A DNA stretch of 64,000 bases, from assembly GCA_027491555.1 (NCBI GenBank), contig JAOZGN010000013.1, forward strand, positions 1-64,000, in the 5' to 3' direction. Below, piece after piece: positions 40,983-49,402 of the stretch. A model generated the notes under the pieces. The model did not search any database and was not told the DNA's origin. It saw nothing but the letters and a program-made list of their open reading frames with translations. The position numbers and the translations under genes were made by a program. Each line of letters starts with the position of its first letter. Position 1 is the first letter of the stretch. The DNA comes from Thermoproteota archaeon (lineage in GTDB: Archaea; Thermoproteota; Korarchaeia; Korarchaeales; Korarchaeaceae).

Positions 40983-41014
40983 GAGGGCGACCGCATAGTC
41001 GGGTATGCACATTC

Positions 41015-41023
41015 TTTAAGTTT
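41015..41023. promoter_or_regulatory. shared TATA-like box between EIIA and OsmC-like genes
   Basis: TTTAAGTTT is about 22-30 bases before GTG 41045 on the plus strand and 33-41 bases before ATG 40982 on the minus strand. Confidence 0.45.
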
Positions 41024-41044
41024 CTGGATGTGGCGGGTGGTCGG

Positions 41045-41497
41045 GTGGTCCCTTTGTCGATTAAGAAGCCGGAGGGTCCTCTCGAGTACGAGGCTGAGGC
41101 GGTGTGGAACGGCCGAATGGGCGGCGTCGTCACCCTGCCGAGAGGAGATCGGCTCCAGATTGACATGGCAACCGAGTTTGGAGGGCTTAACGAGGCCCCC
41201 TCTCCAGACGACCTGTTTGCAGCCAGCCTGAGTGGATGCCTGTTAACGACGGCCATCTGGTTCGCCAAGAAGATGGAGCTTAATATCACCGAGCTGGCGG
41301 TGAAAGTCAAGACGAAGAGCGAGCTCGTGCAGGGAGGCTTCAAGATAACCAAGATCTGGGTGACCATGAAGGTGGTGGGCCCCCCGAGAGAGAAGGCCGA
41401 GCGACTAGCCGATCTTGCGGAGCGGTACTGCCACCTGACTAGGACGCTGAGGGGCTGCGTCGACATCGAGTTCACCCTGGAGTATGGGAGAGGGTAA
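41045..41497 (+). CDS. OsmC-like protein
   Basis: 150 residues from GTG 41045. EAEAVWNGRMGGVVTLPRGDRL, PSPDDLFAASLSGCLLTTAIWFAK, KMELNITELAVKVKTKSE and AERYCHLTRTLRGCVDIEF follow the OsmC/Ohr fold, with two cysteines (SGC and YCHLTRTL) in the positions used by peroxide-reducing family members. GTG 41030 is also in frame but is too close to the TATA box. The cupin gene follows after four bases, so the two likely form an operon. Confidence 0.82.
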   Translation: MVPLSIKKPEGPLEYEAEAVWNGRMGGVVTLPRGDRLQIDMATEFGGLNEAPSPDDLFAASLSGCLLTTAIWFAKKMELNITELAVKVKTKSELVQGGFKITKIWVTMKVVGPPREKAERLADLAERYCHLTRTLRGCVDIEFTLEYGRG

Positions 41498-41501
41498 CCA
41501 G

Positions 41502-41858
41502 TTGCGGCCCAAGGTCGGTCGGTGGGAGAAAGTCCCTGAAGAGGTGGTCTCCTCGGCGAAGGGGCTCTACCGAAGGTGGCTCATAACCCCGAGGGACGGA
41601 GCCCCGAACTTCGCCATGAGGCTCTTCAGGATGGTTCCCGGTGGGGAAACTCCTCCGCACTCGCACGACTGGGAGCACGAGGTCTTCATACTCTCTGGCA
41701 GGGGGAGGGCTATCCTCGGCGGGGAGGAGTACGAGCTGAGCTCTGGCACATTTCTGTTCATTCCCGGGGGGGTCGAACACGCATTCCGAAATGACGGCAG
41801 GGAAGACTTGGTGTTCCTCTGCCTGATCCCGGCAGGCGCCGTCCCGCTGGGCAAGTGA
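41502..41858 (+). CDS. cupin-domain protein (copy 2)
   Basis: 118 residues from TTG 41502 (MRPKVGRWEK), matching the start and length of the paralogue at 27872-28228. Motif 1 is TPPHSHDWEHEVFILSGRG, motif 2 GTFLFIPGGVEHAFRNDG; RDGAPNFAMRLFR is identical in both. The frame is open to 41484, but that start would overlap the OsmC-like gene and lacks a counterpart in copy 1. Metal-binding cupin of unknown substrate. Confidence 0.85.
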   Translation: MRPKVGRWEKVPEEVVSSAKGLYRRWLITPRDGAPNFAMRLFRMVPGGETPPHSHDWEHEVFILSGRGRAILGGEEYELSSGTFLFIPGGVEHAFRNDGREDLVFLCLIPAGAVPLGK

Positions 41859-41866
41859 ATCCTCTT

Positions 41867-43039
41867 TTAGGGCCGAGAGTATACCAGGACCGCGGCGTCT
41901 ACGCCGCCATACCTCACGGTCCTCCTTTCCTCAAGCCTGAGCAAACTCATAGCCCTTTCGAACTTAGGTAGGGCCGGGCCGCCGAGTATGGCGGAGGCCT
42001 TCAGCTCGAGATTTTCTGCCAGCGCCTTGGCCAAGCCCCTGAACGCGGCCACGATATCCCTCCTCCGACCAGTCCTGAGTTCGTACGGCGGATTGGTGGA
42101 TAGGGCGCCGATCCTGTCCACTCGCTCTGGCAGGAACTCCGCGCTGAACACGGAGAACGTTATAGAGTCCTGCACCCCGGCCGAGACCGCGTTTCTCGCG
42201 GCGCCCGCGACGTGCTTCGGGCTCACGTCGGAGGCGAAGATGACGGGTCGAAAGTCCGGCCTCGCCTTGCCGTCCACCCCATCGAGTATCTCTTCGATCG
42301 CGAGGTCGCGGAACGGCTTTATGAGTCTGAAAGGCCAACCCTCTGCCCTCCTCCACGTGCCAGGGGGGATTTTCTTGGCCGCCAGGGCTGCCTCTATTGG
42401 GATGGTCCCCCCTCCGCACATTGGGTCAACTAGGGGCGACGATGGATCCCTCTCTATCTCGGCCAGCCAGCCGGTCAGCCTGATCAGAGAGTATGCTACC
42501 ACTGGGCTGAGGGAGGCGGGGTGCTGATACACCCTGTACCTGCGCTTGTGGAGGCTCTCTCCGACGAGGTCTATCCCGAGCAAAAGCACGCTGCCAGAGA
42601 CGTAGGCCCTGACGGTGACGTCAGGGCTCTTCAGGTTGGCCCTTATCCTCTCGCCGCTCCGCTCGAGGAAGTGCTCCACCACGGCCGCCCCCACCTCTGC
42701 CGCTATGTCCGGGCTCCTGTAGGTGTGGCTCCCTGCGCGCTCCGCCCGGACTGCGAATGTCATGTCCGGATCGAAGTAGTCGCACCAGTCTACCTCTCTA
42801 GCGACCTTGCCGATCGACGCCAAGTCTTTCGGGTCAACTTCTCCCTCCCCGACAAGCAGGAGTATCCTGTTAGCGGATCGTACTCCGTACACAAGCTCGA
42901 TCGCCTTCTCGGGTTCCGCGGAGAATCGCGCCTTTCCAGGAACCGCTGGCCGCGCGCTTACACCTATTAGCTCCTCAATCTCGGCCTCCATCACGTCCTC
43001 GAGGCCCGGGAGGGTGACGGCAAGGTACTGGCACTTCAA
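41867..43039 (-). CDS. THUMP-domain RNA methyltransferase, Trm14/RlmL-like
   Basis: 390 residues. An N-terminal THUMP-type RNA-binding part (about 1-170; YLAVTLPGLEDVMEAEIEEL and FAVRAERAGSHTYRSPDIAAEV) is followed by a Rossmann methyltransferase with SSPLVDPMCGGGTIPIEAAL (AdoMet site), VIFASDVSPKHV and LSTNPPYELRTG (the NPPY catalytic motif for amino-group methylation). It probably makes N2-methylguanosine at position 6 of tRNA, as archaeal Trm14 does, but rRNA is possible. ATG 43039. Confidence 0.88.
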   Translation of the reverse strand: MKCQYLAVTLPGLEDVMEAEIEELIGVSARPAVPGKARFSAEPEKAIELVYGVRSANRILLLVGEGEVDPKDLASIGKVAREVDWCDYFDPDMTFAVRAERAGSHTYRSPDIAAEVGAAVVEHFLERSGERIRANLKSPDVTVRAYVSGSVLLLGIDLVGESLHKRRYRVYQHPASLSPVVAYSLIRLTGWLAEIERDPSSPLVDPMCGGGTIPIEAALAAKKIPPGTWRRAEGWPFRLIKPFRDLAIEEILDGVDGKARPDFRPVIFASDVSPKHVAGAARNAVSAGVQDSITFSVFSAEFLPERVDRIGALSTNPPYELRTGRRRDIVAAFRGLAKALAENLELKASAILGGPALPKFERAMSLLRLEERRTVRYGGVDAAVLVYSRP

Positions 43040-43062
43040 GCTGACACCCCGCGGCGGGGCCG

Positions 43063-44823
43063 CTACATCCTGGCGGCCTCCTCGAGATCCTTCATGAGGA
43101 CCGCCCTCTCGTAGGCCTTAACCACGTCCGTTCTGGTGAGGATGCCCACGAGCTTTCCGTCTTCGACAACTGGCAGCCTCCCCACGTCGCACCTCAGCAT
43201 CTTCAGAAGCGCGTCGTGCACTGAGGTGTCTGGCGTTACCGTGATGGGCTGCTTGTTCATCACATCCCTTACTTTCACGTGATCCCACTGGCTGGGGTGA
43301 ACTCTCCTCAGATCGGCGAAGGCCACCATGCCCACCAGCTTCCCCTCGGCATCCACCACGGGGAAGCCCATGTGGTGAGTCCTGAGCATGACCTCGTGCA
43401 GCTCTCTCAGCGAAACGTCTGGTGAAACCGTCACAACCCCCCGGACCATAGCGTCAGAGACCCTCAGTCTGTCCAGCACCTCCAATCCCACCACGGGAAC
43501 TCGCTTGCCCTTCTCCTCAATCCTCCTCGTGTAGATTGTGCTCTCCATGAGGATAAGAGACAGGAAGTACGCCGTCGAACATGAGGCGAGGAGAGAGGGT
43601 ATCAGCTTGTAGTTGCGGCCGAGCTCTGTTATTATCACGACAGCAGTCAACGGGGCTCTAGTGGCCGCGGCGAACGTGGAAGCCATTCCGGCCAGGGCAA
43701 AGAGTTCCGGGGTGCGGAAGACCTCAGGAGAGATCGCCTGGAGTACCTTACCGACGAAGGCGCCGGCCGTGGCTCCTATGAACAGCGTTGGCGTGAATAT
43801 GCCGCCCGACCCCCCGGATCCGACGGATAGGGATGTAGCGAGGATCTTGACGACTGTCAGCGTTACCAGAAGTCGGAGAGCTCCCTCTCCTGCGAGGATT
43901 CTGTTCAGCCCGTCGAATCCCGGCCCCATGATGCCCCATCCTAAGCTCCAAAAGGCGAGTAGACCTGTAAATAGCCCTCCTAGGGCCGGCTTCAGCCAGT
44001 CGGGAGCGGTCCAGCTGTCGAAGCGGTCTTCAATCGCGTACAGGGTGTCGACCCAGACCCTAGCCACGACGGCCATCACGACGCCCAGGGCCAGCAGTGC
44101 CACGATCTCGAGCGGGTTTGGGAGGGGAACTTGAGCTGGTATCAAGATGACTGGCCGGGCCTTCCTGAGAGTCCAAGAGATGGACACCGCTGATATCGAA
44201 GCCACGAATGCAGGGATCAACTCAATGGAGTAGACCGCCCCCAAGAGTATCTCGAGGCCGAAGAGCACTCCCCCGAGGGGCGCGTCGAATGCGGCCGCTA
44301 TCCCGGCCGAGAGCCCCGCTATTAGGAGGAGCTTCCTAGGCCTAGTGGGCACCTTGAGGATCTCGGCCGCGAAGGAGCCCAGGCCTGCCCCGACCTGACC
44401 TATCGGGCCCTCCCGGCCCGCGCTCCCGCCCAATCCAATCATTGCCCCGGACGCTAGTATCCTCGCGATTGGAACCCGAAGCGGTATCCTTCCCTCTCTG
44501 AACAGGAAGGCCTCAAGGACGTTTGGGATGCCGTGGCCCTTAACGTCAGGTGCAATCCTCCAGGCTATCACGCCGGAGATCAAGCCTCCGACTGCCGGGG
44601 CGAGAATCAGCCCTAAGTCGATAAATCCTATGCTCCACTTACCCTCGATGATCTCCAAGAGCTCTCGAAACAGCTCAATAGACCTATCCAATGCCACGGC
44701 AGAGAGGCCGGCTGTTACACCTATGGCCACAGCAGAGAGTTCCAGCTTGCCGTAGCGTCTGGTGAGCCCGGCAACTCGCCGCCAGAACACATGTCTCCTG
44801 ATTTCTCTATGGGGCTCGAACAT
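43063..44823 (-). CDS. ClC-family chloride channel/transporter with CBS pair
   Basis: 586 residues. The membrane part has GLGGSAGREGPIGQVGAGLGS (selectivity-filter motif), GSGGSGGIFTPTLFIGATAGAF and MASTFAAATRAPLTAVVIITEL. The gating glutamate is present in GREGP, but the first filter motif is GGSAG rather than GSGIP-like in its usual position. The C-terminal about 130 residues are two CBS domains (SDAMVRGVVTVSPDVSLREL and RDVMNKQPITVTPDTSVHDAL) that bind adenine nucleotides. It transports chloride or another anion across the membrane. Confidence 0.9.
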   Translation of the reverse strand: MFEPHREIRRHVFWRRVAGLTRRYGKLELSAVAIGVTAGLSAVALDRSIELFRELLEIIEGKWSIGFIDLGLILAPAVGGLISGVIAWRIAPDVKGHGIPNVLEAFLFREGRIPLRVPIARILASGAMIGLGGSAGREGPIGQVGAGLGSFAAEILKVPTRPRKLLLIAGLSAGIAAAFDAPLGGVLFGLEILLGAVYSIELIPAFVASISAVSISWTLRKARPVILIPAQVPLPNPLEIVALLALGVVMAVVARVWVDTLYAIEDRFDSWTAPDWLKPALGGLFTGLLAFWSLGWGIMGPGFDGLNRILAGEGALRLLVTLTVVKILATSLSVGSGGSGGIFTPTLFIGATAGAFVGKVLQAISPEVFRTPELFALAGMASTFAAATRAPLTAVVIITELGRNYKLIPSLLASCSTAYFLSLILMESTIYTRRIEEKGKRVPVVGLEVLDRLRVSDAMVRGVVTVSPDVSLRELHEVMLRTHHMGFPVVDAEGKLVGMVAFADLRRVHPSQWDHVKVRDVMNKQPITVTPDTSVHDALLKMLRCDVGRLPVVEDGKLVGILTRTDVVKAYERAVLMKDLEEAARM

Positions 44824-44876
44824 CGACTGCGTCCCCTCTCGGTCCGATAGATCCGTCGGCTTTCGTCTGTCAGGCC

Positions 44877-44887
44877 CTTAATTATTC
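44877..44887. promoter_or_regulatory. TATA-like box for the aminotransferase gene
   Basis: CCTTAATTATT lies 21-31 bases before ATG 44908 (leaderless). The element is symmetrical enough to serve the ClC gene on the minus strand too, with a leader of about 30 bases. Confidence 0.45.
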
Positions 44888-44907
44888 CCCCGGTTCCGAC
44901 ACTCAAG

Positions 44908-46059
44908 ATGACCCCCTCAGTTCCAATCTCTAGGCCCTCCCTTGGCGACGAGGAACTCAGAGAAGTCGAGCGCGTCCTCCGCAGTGGGATGCTCGCTCAG
45001 GGGAGAAGGGTAAAGGAGCTAGAGGAACAGTTTGCGAGGTACGTCGGCGCCAAGCACGGCGTTGCGGTGGCCAACGGGACGCTCGCCCTTCTCGTGGCTC
45101 TCCAGGCCATGGGGGTGGGACCCGGAGACGAGGTCATCACGACCCCCCTCACGTTCTTCGCGACGGCCTCCACGATCCTGATGACCGGCGCCACCCCGGT
45201 CTTCGTGGATGTGGATCTAGAGACCTACAACCTACACCCAGAGCGAGTCGAGGATGCACTAACGGACGCCACCAGAGCGATAGTTCCCGTGCACCTCTTC
45301 GGACACCCGGTTGACATGGATCCGCTGTTGAAGATAGCTCGCGAGAGAGGTCTCTTGATACTAGAAGACGCTGCGCAGGCCCACGGGGCCGAGTACAGGG
45401 GAAAGAGGGTCGGCTCGATAGGACACGCGGCCGCGTTCAGCTTCTATCCCACCAAAAATATGACGACAGCCGAGGGCGGGATGGTGACGACGAGCGACGA
45501 TCGGCTGGCAGAGAGGTGCAGACTCCTCAGGGATCATGGACAGGAGGCCAAGTACCTCCACATCATGCTCGGCATGAACTACAGGATGACGGATCTTCAG
45601 GCGGCCATAGGGCTCGTTCAGCTCAGGAAGCTGGATAAGATGAACGAGAGGAGGAGGGAAATAGCCAAGATCTACGTCGAAGAGCTTGGTGGACTTGAGG
45701 GGCTGGAGATGCCCGTGGAGCGTCCGTGGGCTAGGCACGCATGGCACCTCTTCGCAGTCCGGGTCACCGGGCCGTCGAGGGACAGGCTCGTGGAGGCCCT
45801 GCGGGCGAGGGGGGTCGATGCCAGGACGAGCTATCCGATGCCAATATACAAGCAGCCGGTAATGAGAAGGTTGGGCGACAAGGAGTTTGACCCACTGTGG
45901 TTCGCGAGGCCAGAAAGGGGCTTCAGGAGGACAGAGTGCCCGAACGCAGAGAAACTCGTAGGCCAGCTCATGCTCCTCCCCATTCACCCCGGAATGAGCG
46001 ACGAGGACGTCTACTTCGTCACGCGGGCCGTGAGGGAGGCCCTGAGGGAGGTCAGCTGA
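44908..46059 (+). CDS. DegT/DnrJ/EryC1 aminotransferase
   Basis: 383 residues, PLP-dependent fold type I. The PLP lysine is in AAAFSFYPTKNMTTAEGGMV; GVAVANGTLALLVALQAMGV, VITTPLTFFATASTILMTGA, LILEDAAQAHGAEYRG and GMNYRMTDLQAAIGLVQLRKL are conserved. It transfers an amino group to a keto-sugar nucleotide for surface glycans. There are no sugar-nucleotide genes beside it. The stop overlaps the end of the converging ECF S-component gene by eight bases. Confidence 0.92.
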   Translation: MTPSVPISRPSLGDEELREVERVLRSGMLAQGRRVKELEEQFARYVGAKHGVAVANGTLALLVALQAMGVGPGDEVITTPLTFFATASTILMTGATPVFVDVDLETYNLHPERVEDALTDATRAIVPVHLFGHPVDMDPLLKIARERGLLILEDAAQAHGAEYRGKRVGSIGHAAAFSFYPTKNMTTAEGGMVTTSDDRLAERCRLLRDHGQEAKYLHIMLGMNYRMTDLQAAIGLVQLRKLDKMNERRREIAKIYVEELGGLEGLEMPVERPWARHAWHLFAVRVTGPSRDRLVEALRARGVDARTSYPMPIYKQPVMRRLGDKEFDPLWFARPERGFRRTECPNAEKLVGQLMLLPIHPGMSDEDVYFVTRAVREALREVS

Positions 46060-46552
46060 CCCACCTGCTCAGGGCCGCCCTGAGGACCTTGGACAGCGGT
46101 ACGCCGACCAAGACCCCGGCCGCGGCCTGAAAGAGGTTCCCTGGCAGCTCCGCGACGGCCGCGCCCGGACCCAGTAGAATCGCCTCCACGGTGAAGTAGC
46201 CCACTACCATCTCGGCTACTGCGACGGCCGCGCCGACGAACTCCGCCCATTTCCCCCTGCCCGAGACCAGTCCGGCCAGGGCACCCTCAACGCCCTTGAT
46301 GACCAGTGTGTAGGGGGCATAATGAGCATGTCCAGACAGCAGATCGGCGAGGGCTGAGCCGACCCCGCCGCAGAACGCCCCCACTTTGGGCCCCAGCGCC
46401 AGCGCTAGGGCTATGACCATAGTGTCACCCAGGTTTATGTATCCCTGAGTCGCCGGGACTGGGATCTGCACGACCAAGGTCGTTGCCGCCACGAGGGCGG
46501 CGCCCATTCCTGCGAAGGCGGCCCAGACGGACCCATTCCTCGGCCCGGCCAT
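46052..46552 (-). CDS. ECF transporter S (substrate-binding) component
   Basis: 166 residues, about five or six membrane segments. TTLVVQIPVPATQGYINLGDT, ALALGPKVGAFCGGVGSALADLL and YTLVIKGVEGALAGLVSG match S components of energy-coupling-factor importers, which bind vitamins, cofactor precursors or other small molecules. The cognate EcfA and EcfT are not in this window. ATG 46552 lies about 31-40 bases from a TATA-like AAATATAAG. It is divergent from the threonine-synthase-like/PadR protein, which may regulate it. Substrate not identifiable by eye. Confidence 0.82.
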   Translation of the reverse strand: MAGPRNGSVWAAFAGMGAALVAATTLVVQIPVPATQGYINLGDTMVIALALALGPKVGAFCGGVGSALADLLSGHAHYAPYTLVIKGVEGALAGLVSGRGKWAEFVGAAVAVAEMVVGYFTVEAILLGPGAAVAELPGNLFQAAAGVLVGVPLSKVLRAALSRWVS

Positions 46553-46582
46553 CGCGAACACCGAGGATGCATAAGTCAACAC

Positions 46583-46592
46583 TCTTATATTT
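46583..46592. promoter_or_regulatory. shared TATA box between ECF S component and PLP/PadR fusion genes
   Basis: TCTTATATTT reads AAATATAAGA on the other strand. It lies 30-39 bases before ATG 46622 and 31-40 bases before ATG 46552, so a bound regulator here could control both genes. Confidence 0.5.
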
Positions 46593-46621
46593 GAGTCCGA
46601 AAGCTTATGTATCGGACTCTG

Positions 46622-47989
46622 ATGAAGTGGCTAGTCCGCTGCCCCAAGTGCGGGCTGAGCCGCGAGCTGACTCGGGTAGAGCCCACCTGCCCTAGGTGCG
46701 GAGAGACCCTCCTCCTCGTGCCCGACCTCCGGGAGTTGAGGGGTGAAATAACTCCAGACACCTTGGCTAGCAGGGTTGCAGGAGTCTGGAGGTACAGAGA
46801 ACTCCTGCCAGTCTCGGGGGATCCTATCACTCTCGGGGAGGGGGGAACCAGGCTTCACGCGTGCAGGAGGCTCGGGGAGGAGGTAGGGCTGGACGGCCTG
46901 CTCGTGAAGGACGAGACGAAGAACCCCACCGGCTGCTTCATAGACCGGGGATCTACAGTGCTGGTTTCCCGAATCGTCGAGGAGGGGTACGCCGGAGTCT
47001 ACGGAACCATCAAGGGGAATCTCGGAGCTTCCCTCGCCGCCTACTCAGCCAGAGCGGGGATAGGGTGCGCGGTCAGGGTCGACGGCCCTACCGATCCGGC
47101 GAAGCTCTACCAGATGATAGCCTATGGAGCAGCCGTTTCCCCGCCAGAGGGACGTATGGAGACCCCAGAGCGCTACTACAGGGTCATGAACTCCGATCCA
47201 CTCCTCGTGGAGGGTGAGAAGACCCTGGCGCTGGAGATCTTAGAGTCCCTGGAGTGGGCGGAGCCCGACGCGATGATCGTGCCCGTGGGCAGCGGGTCTC
47301 TCATGACGGCCGTCTGGAAAGGAATCGGAGAGGCCAGAGAGCTGGGGCTCACACGTTCGGAGGGCGTTCGCCTCTATGGAGTAAGGCCCAGGGGAGACAG
47401 CGCCGTAGCCCTGGACCTCCACTTTCCTGAACCCGATCGCCTAGATCAGGCCAGGGAGGCAGTCGAGGAGAGCGGCGGCGACCTGCTCACGGTCGGAGAC
47501 GAGGAGATGCTGGAGGCATCTAGGAAGCTCGCCCGCGCCGAGGGGATATTCGCGGAGCCCGCGGCCGCCTCCACTTTGGCGGCGGCCGAGAGGCTCAGGG
47601 TGGAGGGAGAGTTCTCTCCCTCAGACACCGTCGTCCTCGTAGTGACCGGCTCCGGGCTGAAGGACCCCACTGCCGCTGTTAGGGAACTCGAGAGGCTCCA
47701 CTTGGCCGACGCCTACGTGAGGGGCGAGAGCCTCGGCAGGCCGCTGGGGAGGACGAAGACGGCCATCCTGAGGATGCTCCTCTCCGGTAAGATGCACGGG
47801 TATGAGATCTGGAGGAGACTCAGGGAGTCTGGCGTGGAGATCTCGCTCCCAGCTGTTTACCAGCACCTCAAGTCCTTAGAAGAGATGGGTGCCATCGCTA
47901 GGGTTCAGACAGTGTCGAAAAATGGGAGGTCCAGGGTGGTCTATTCCATAACCCCCAGGGGAAGACTCCTTCTATCGACCGTCGAGTGA
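46622..47989 (+). CDS. threonine-synthase-like PLP-fold protein lacking the catalytic lysine, fused to a PadR-like winged helix
   Basis: About 455 residues. Layout: N-terminal zinc ribbon (VRCPKCGLS and PTCPRCGE), a threonine-synthase-like domain (about 50-360), and a C-terminal winged helix (about 375-450). Phosphate-loop-like elements are present (GTIKGNLGASLAAYSARAG, VPVGSGSLMTAVWKG, VVTGSGLKDP). The lysine that binds PLP, normally in NPTGSFKDRG, is isoleucine here (NPTGCFIDRG, ATA codon at 46940-46942, residue 107). The C-terminus AILRMLLSGKMHGYEIWRRL and LPAVYQHLKSLEEMGAI is PadR-type. I infer a regulator that senses an amino acid or PLP-like ligand, not an enzyme. ATG 46622 is preferred to 46607 because of the TATA position. 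Confidence 0.8.
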   Translation: MKWLVRCPKCGLSRELTRVEPTCPRCGETLLLVPDLRELRGEITPDTLASRVAGVWRYRELLPVSGDPITLGEGGTRLHACRRLGEEVGLDGLLVKDETKNPTGCFIDRGSTVLVSRIVEEGYAGVYGTIKGNLGASLAAYSARAGIGCAVRVDGPTDPAKLYQMIAYGAAVSPPEGRMETPERYYRVMNSDPLLVEGEKTLALEILESLEWAEPDAMIVPVGSGSLMTAVWKGIGEARELGLTRSEGVRLYGVRPRGDSAVALDLHFPEPDRLDQAREAVEESGGDLLTVGDEEMLEASRKLARAEGIFAEPAAASTLAAAERLRVEGEFSPSDTVVLVVTGSGLKDPTAAVRELERLHLADAYVRGESLGRPLGRTKTAILRMLLSGKMHGYEIWRRLRESGVEISLPAVYQHLKSLEEMGAIARVQTVSKNGRSRVVYSITPRGRLLLSTVE

Positions 47990-47997
47990 AGAGGTCG

Positions 47998-48007
47998 CGT
48001 TAATTAA
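47998..48007 (+). promoter_or_regulatory. TATA-like box for MIP18-family gene
   Basis: CGTTAATTAA lies 24-33 bases before GTG 48031 and just after the stop of the upstream gene, so the MIP18-family gene has its own promoter. Confidence 0.45.
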
Positions 48008-48030
48008 CGCCCACCTCTTGAGGGGATCTG

Positions 48031-48453
48031 GTGGGTGGTTTCGTGAGCGCAGAGGAGAAGAGGTTGAGGATCCTCACGGCCCTGAAGGGGGTCTATGATC
48101 CAGAGATACCCATCAATGTGGTGGATCTCGGCCTGATCAGGGAGGTCACCGTCGAGGAGACGGATGGGACCACCACCGTCAGGATCAGGTATACTCTTAC
48201 AGCTCCCGGGTGCCCGCTGGCCCAGATGCTCTCTTCCCTCATCAGAAAGACCGTCGAGGCCGCTGTCGGGAGCGACGCCAACGTTGAGCTGATCTATGAG
48301 GACTTTCCACCGTGGACCCCGGCCGACATGACGGAAGATGGCAGGGAGGAGTTCAAGAGGAGGTACGGCTACGACATAATGGATTCCTTCCTCAAGCAGT
48401 GGGGGAGCATCGAAAACTACATCGAGGCCGTCAGGAAGGCATTGGGTAAGTGA
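48031..48453 (+). CDS. MIP18/DUF59-family Fe-S assembly protein
   Basis: 140 residues. ILTALKGVYDPEIPINVVDLGLI is the hallmark DPEIP-V-LGL motif; LTAPGCPLAQMLSSLIRKTV contains the conserved cysteine. The family (PaaD, SufT, MIP18) helps insert Fe-S clusters into proteins. GTG 48031 follows a TATA-like element and should be leaderless. The window holds several Fe-S clients (POR, radical SAM, Nth, molybdopterin enzyme). The C-terminal 40 residues (FKRRYGYDIMDSFLKQWGS) are an extension. Confidence 0.85.
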   Translation: MGGFVSAEEKRLRILTALKGVYDPEIPINVVDLGLIREVTVEETDGTTTVRIRYTLTAPGCPLAQMLSSLIRKTVEAAVGSDANVELIYEDFPPWTPADMTEDGREEFKRRYGYDIMDSFLKQWGSIENYIEAVRKALGK

Positions 48454-48470
48454 GCGGGAGCGCAGGCCGC

Positions 48471-49370
48471 TCACATTTGCTCCGATCCGGTGGTCGCCAG
48501 CGCGACTCCCGCCAAGAGGACCGCGCCGCCGATCACGACCCTGAGGGAGGGAACCTCACCCAACACTATCCAGGCTAGGAGTGTGGCGCCTATGGGCTCC
48601 ATCAAGATCGCCAGTGAGACCACGTGTGCCTTGACGTACTTCAAGGCGTAGTTGTAGAGGGTGTGACCTACGCAGGAGGGTCCCAGGGCCAGGGCCAAGA
48701 AGATCGCGTACTCCCTCATGGGGTAGCCAGAGAAAGGGTGTCCCATAGAGACCGCACCGGCGGCCAGGGTGAGCCCGGAGACGGCGTAGACAGACGCCGC
48801 GTAGGGCAGGGTGCTGAGACTCCTCCTCAGCACTCTGCCAGCCACTAGGTAGAATGCCAGGGCCACCGCGCCCGCGAGGGCCAAGACTGCACCGATCAGA
48901 TCCTTCTCCGTCAGGGCCCTGGCCTCTCCAACGATCGCAGCGGCGCCTAGGATTCCTAGAGCGATTCCAACGGCCTCTCGGACGGTTAGCCTGTCCCTGA
49001 GGAGTGTCCATCCCAAGACCGCGGCGAACATTGGTGCAGAGTCGACTAGCACGACGCTTACGGCCACGGAGGTGTACTTGAGGGAGGTCACCCACGTCGC
49101 GAAGTGAATCGCCAGCGCAGCCCCAGAGGCCGCGAGCGGCAGGAACAGTCTCCTCAGGACCTCCAGAGACCTCGCTAGAGATGGCAAGGAAATAAGGGAC
49201 ATGATCGCGGCCGCGATCAGCAACCTGTTGGCCGCTATCACCATGGCGGGGGCCTCGCTCAGCTTGATTAACACGCTGGCAGAGGAGACGGAGGAGACCC
49301 CTATCACCAGCGCGAGCTTGGGATCGAGCCTCTGTTGGCCCCGGGGCACGGCCGAGCGCCGCGCCCTCAC
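48471..49370 (-). CDS. EamA/DMT-family transporter
   Basis: 299 residues, ten predicted membrane helices in two EamA repeats: ANRLLIAAAIMSLISLPSL and ASGAALAIHFATWVTSLKYTSV in the first, LALGPSCVGHTLYNYALKYVKAHVV in the second. SLAILMEPIGATLLAWIVLGEVPS is a typical C-terminal EamA stretch. Exporter of amino acids or other metabolites, substrate unknown. The ORF starts at 49370. Confidence 0.85.
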   Translation of the reverse strand: MRARRSAVPRGQQRLDPKLALVIGVSSVSSASVLIKLSEAPAMVIAANRLLIAAAIMSLISLPSLARSLEVLRRLFLPLAASGAALAIHFATWVTSLKYTSVAVSVVLVDSAPMFAAVLGWTLLRDRLTVREAVGIALGILGAAAIVGEARALTEKDLIGAVLALAGAVALAFYLVAGRVLRRSLSTLPYAASVYAVSGLTLAAGAVSMGHPFSGYPMREYAIFLALALGPSCVGHTLYNYALKYVKAHVVSLAILMEPIGATLLAWIVLGEVPSLRVVIGGAVLLAGVALATTGSEQM

Positions 49371-49402
49371 AGTATTAAGGAGATCGTGCGCCCGCGGCGG
49401 GA

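Noticed and set aside
46607..46621. ATG 46607 as the start of the PLP/PadR fusion
   Set aside because: It falls about 15 bases after the TATA-like element, too close to lie within the mRNA; ATG 46622 fits.
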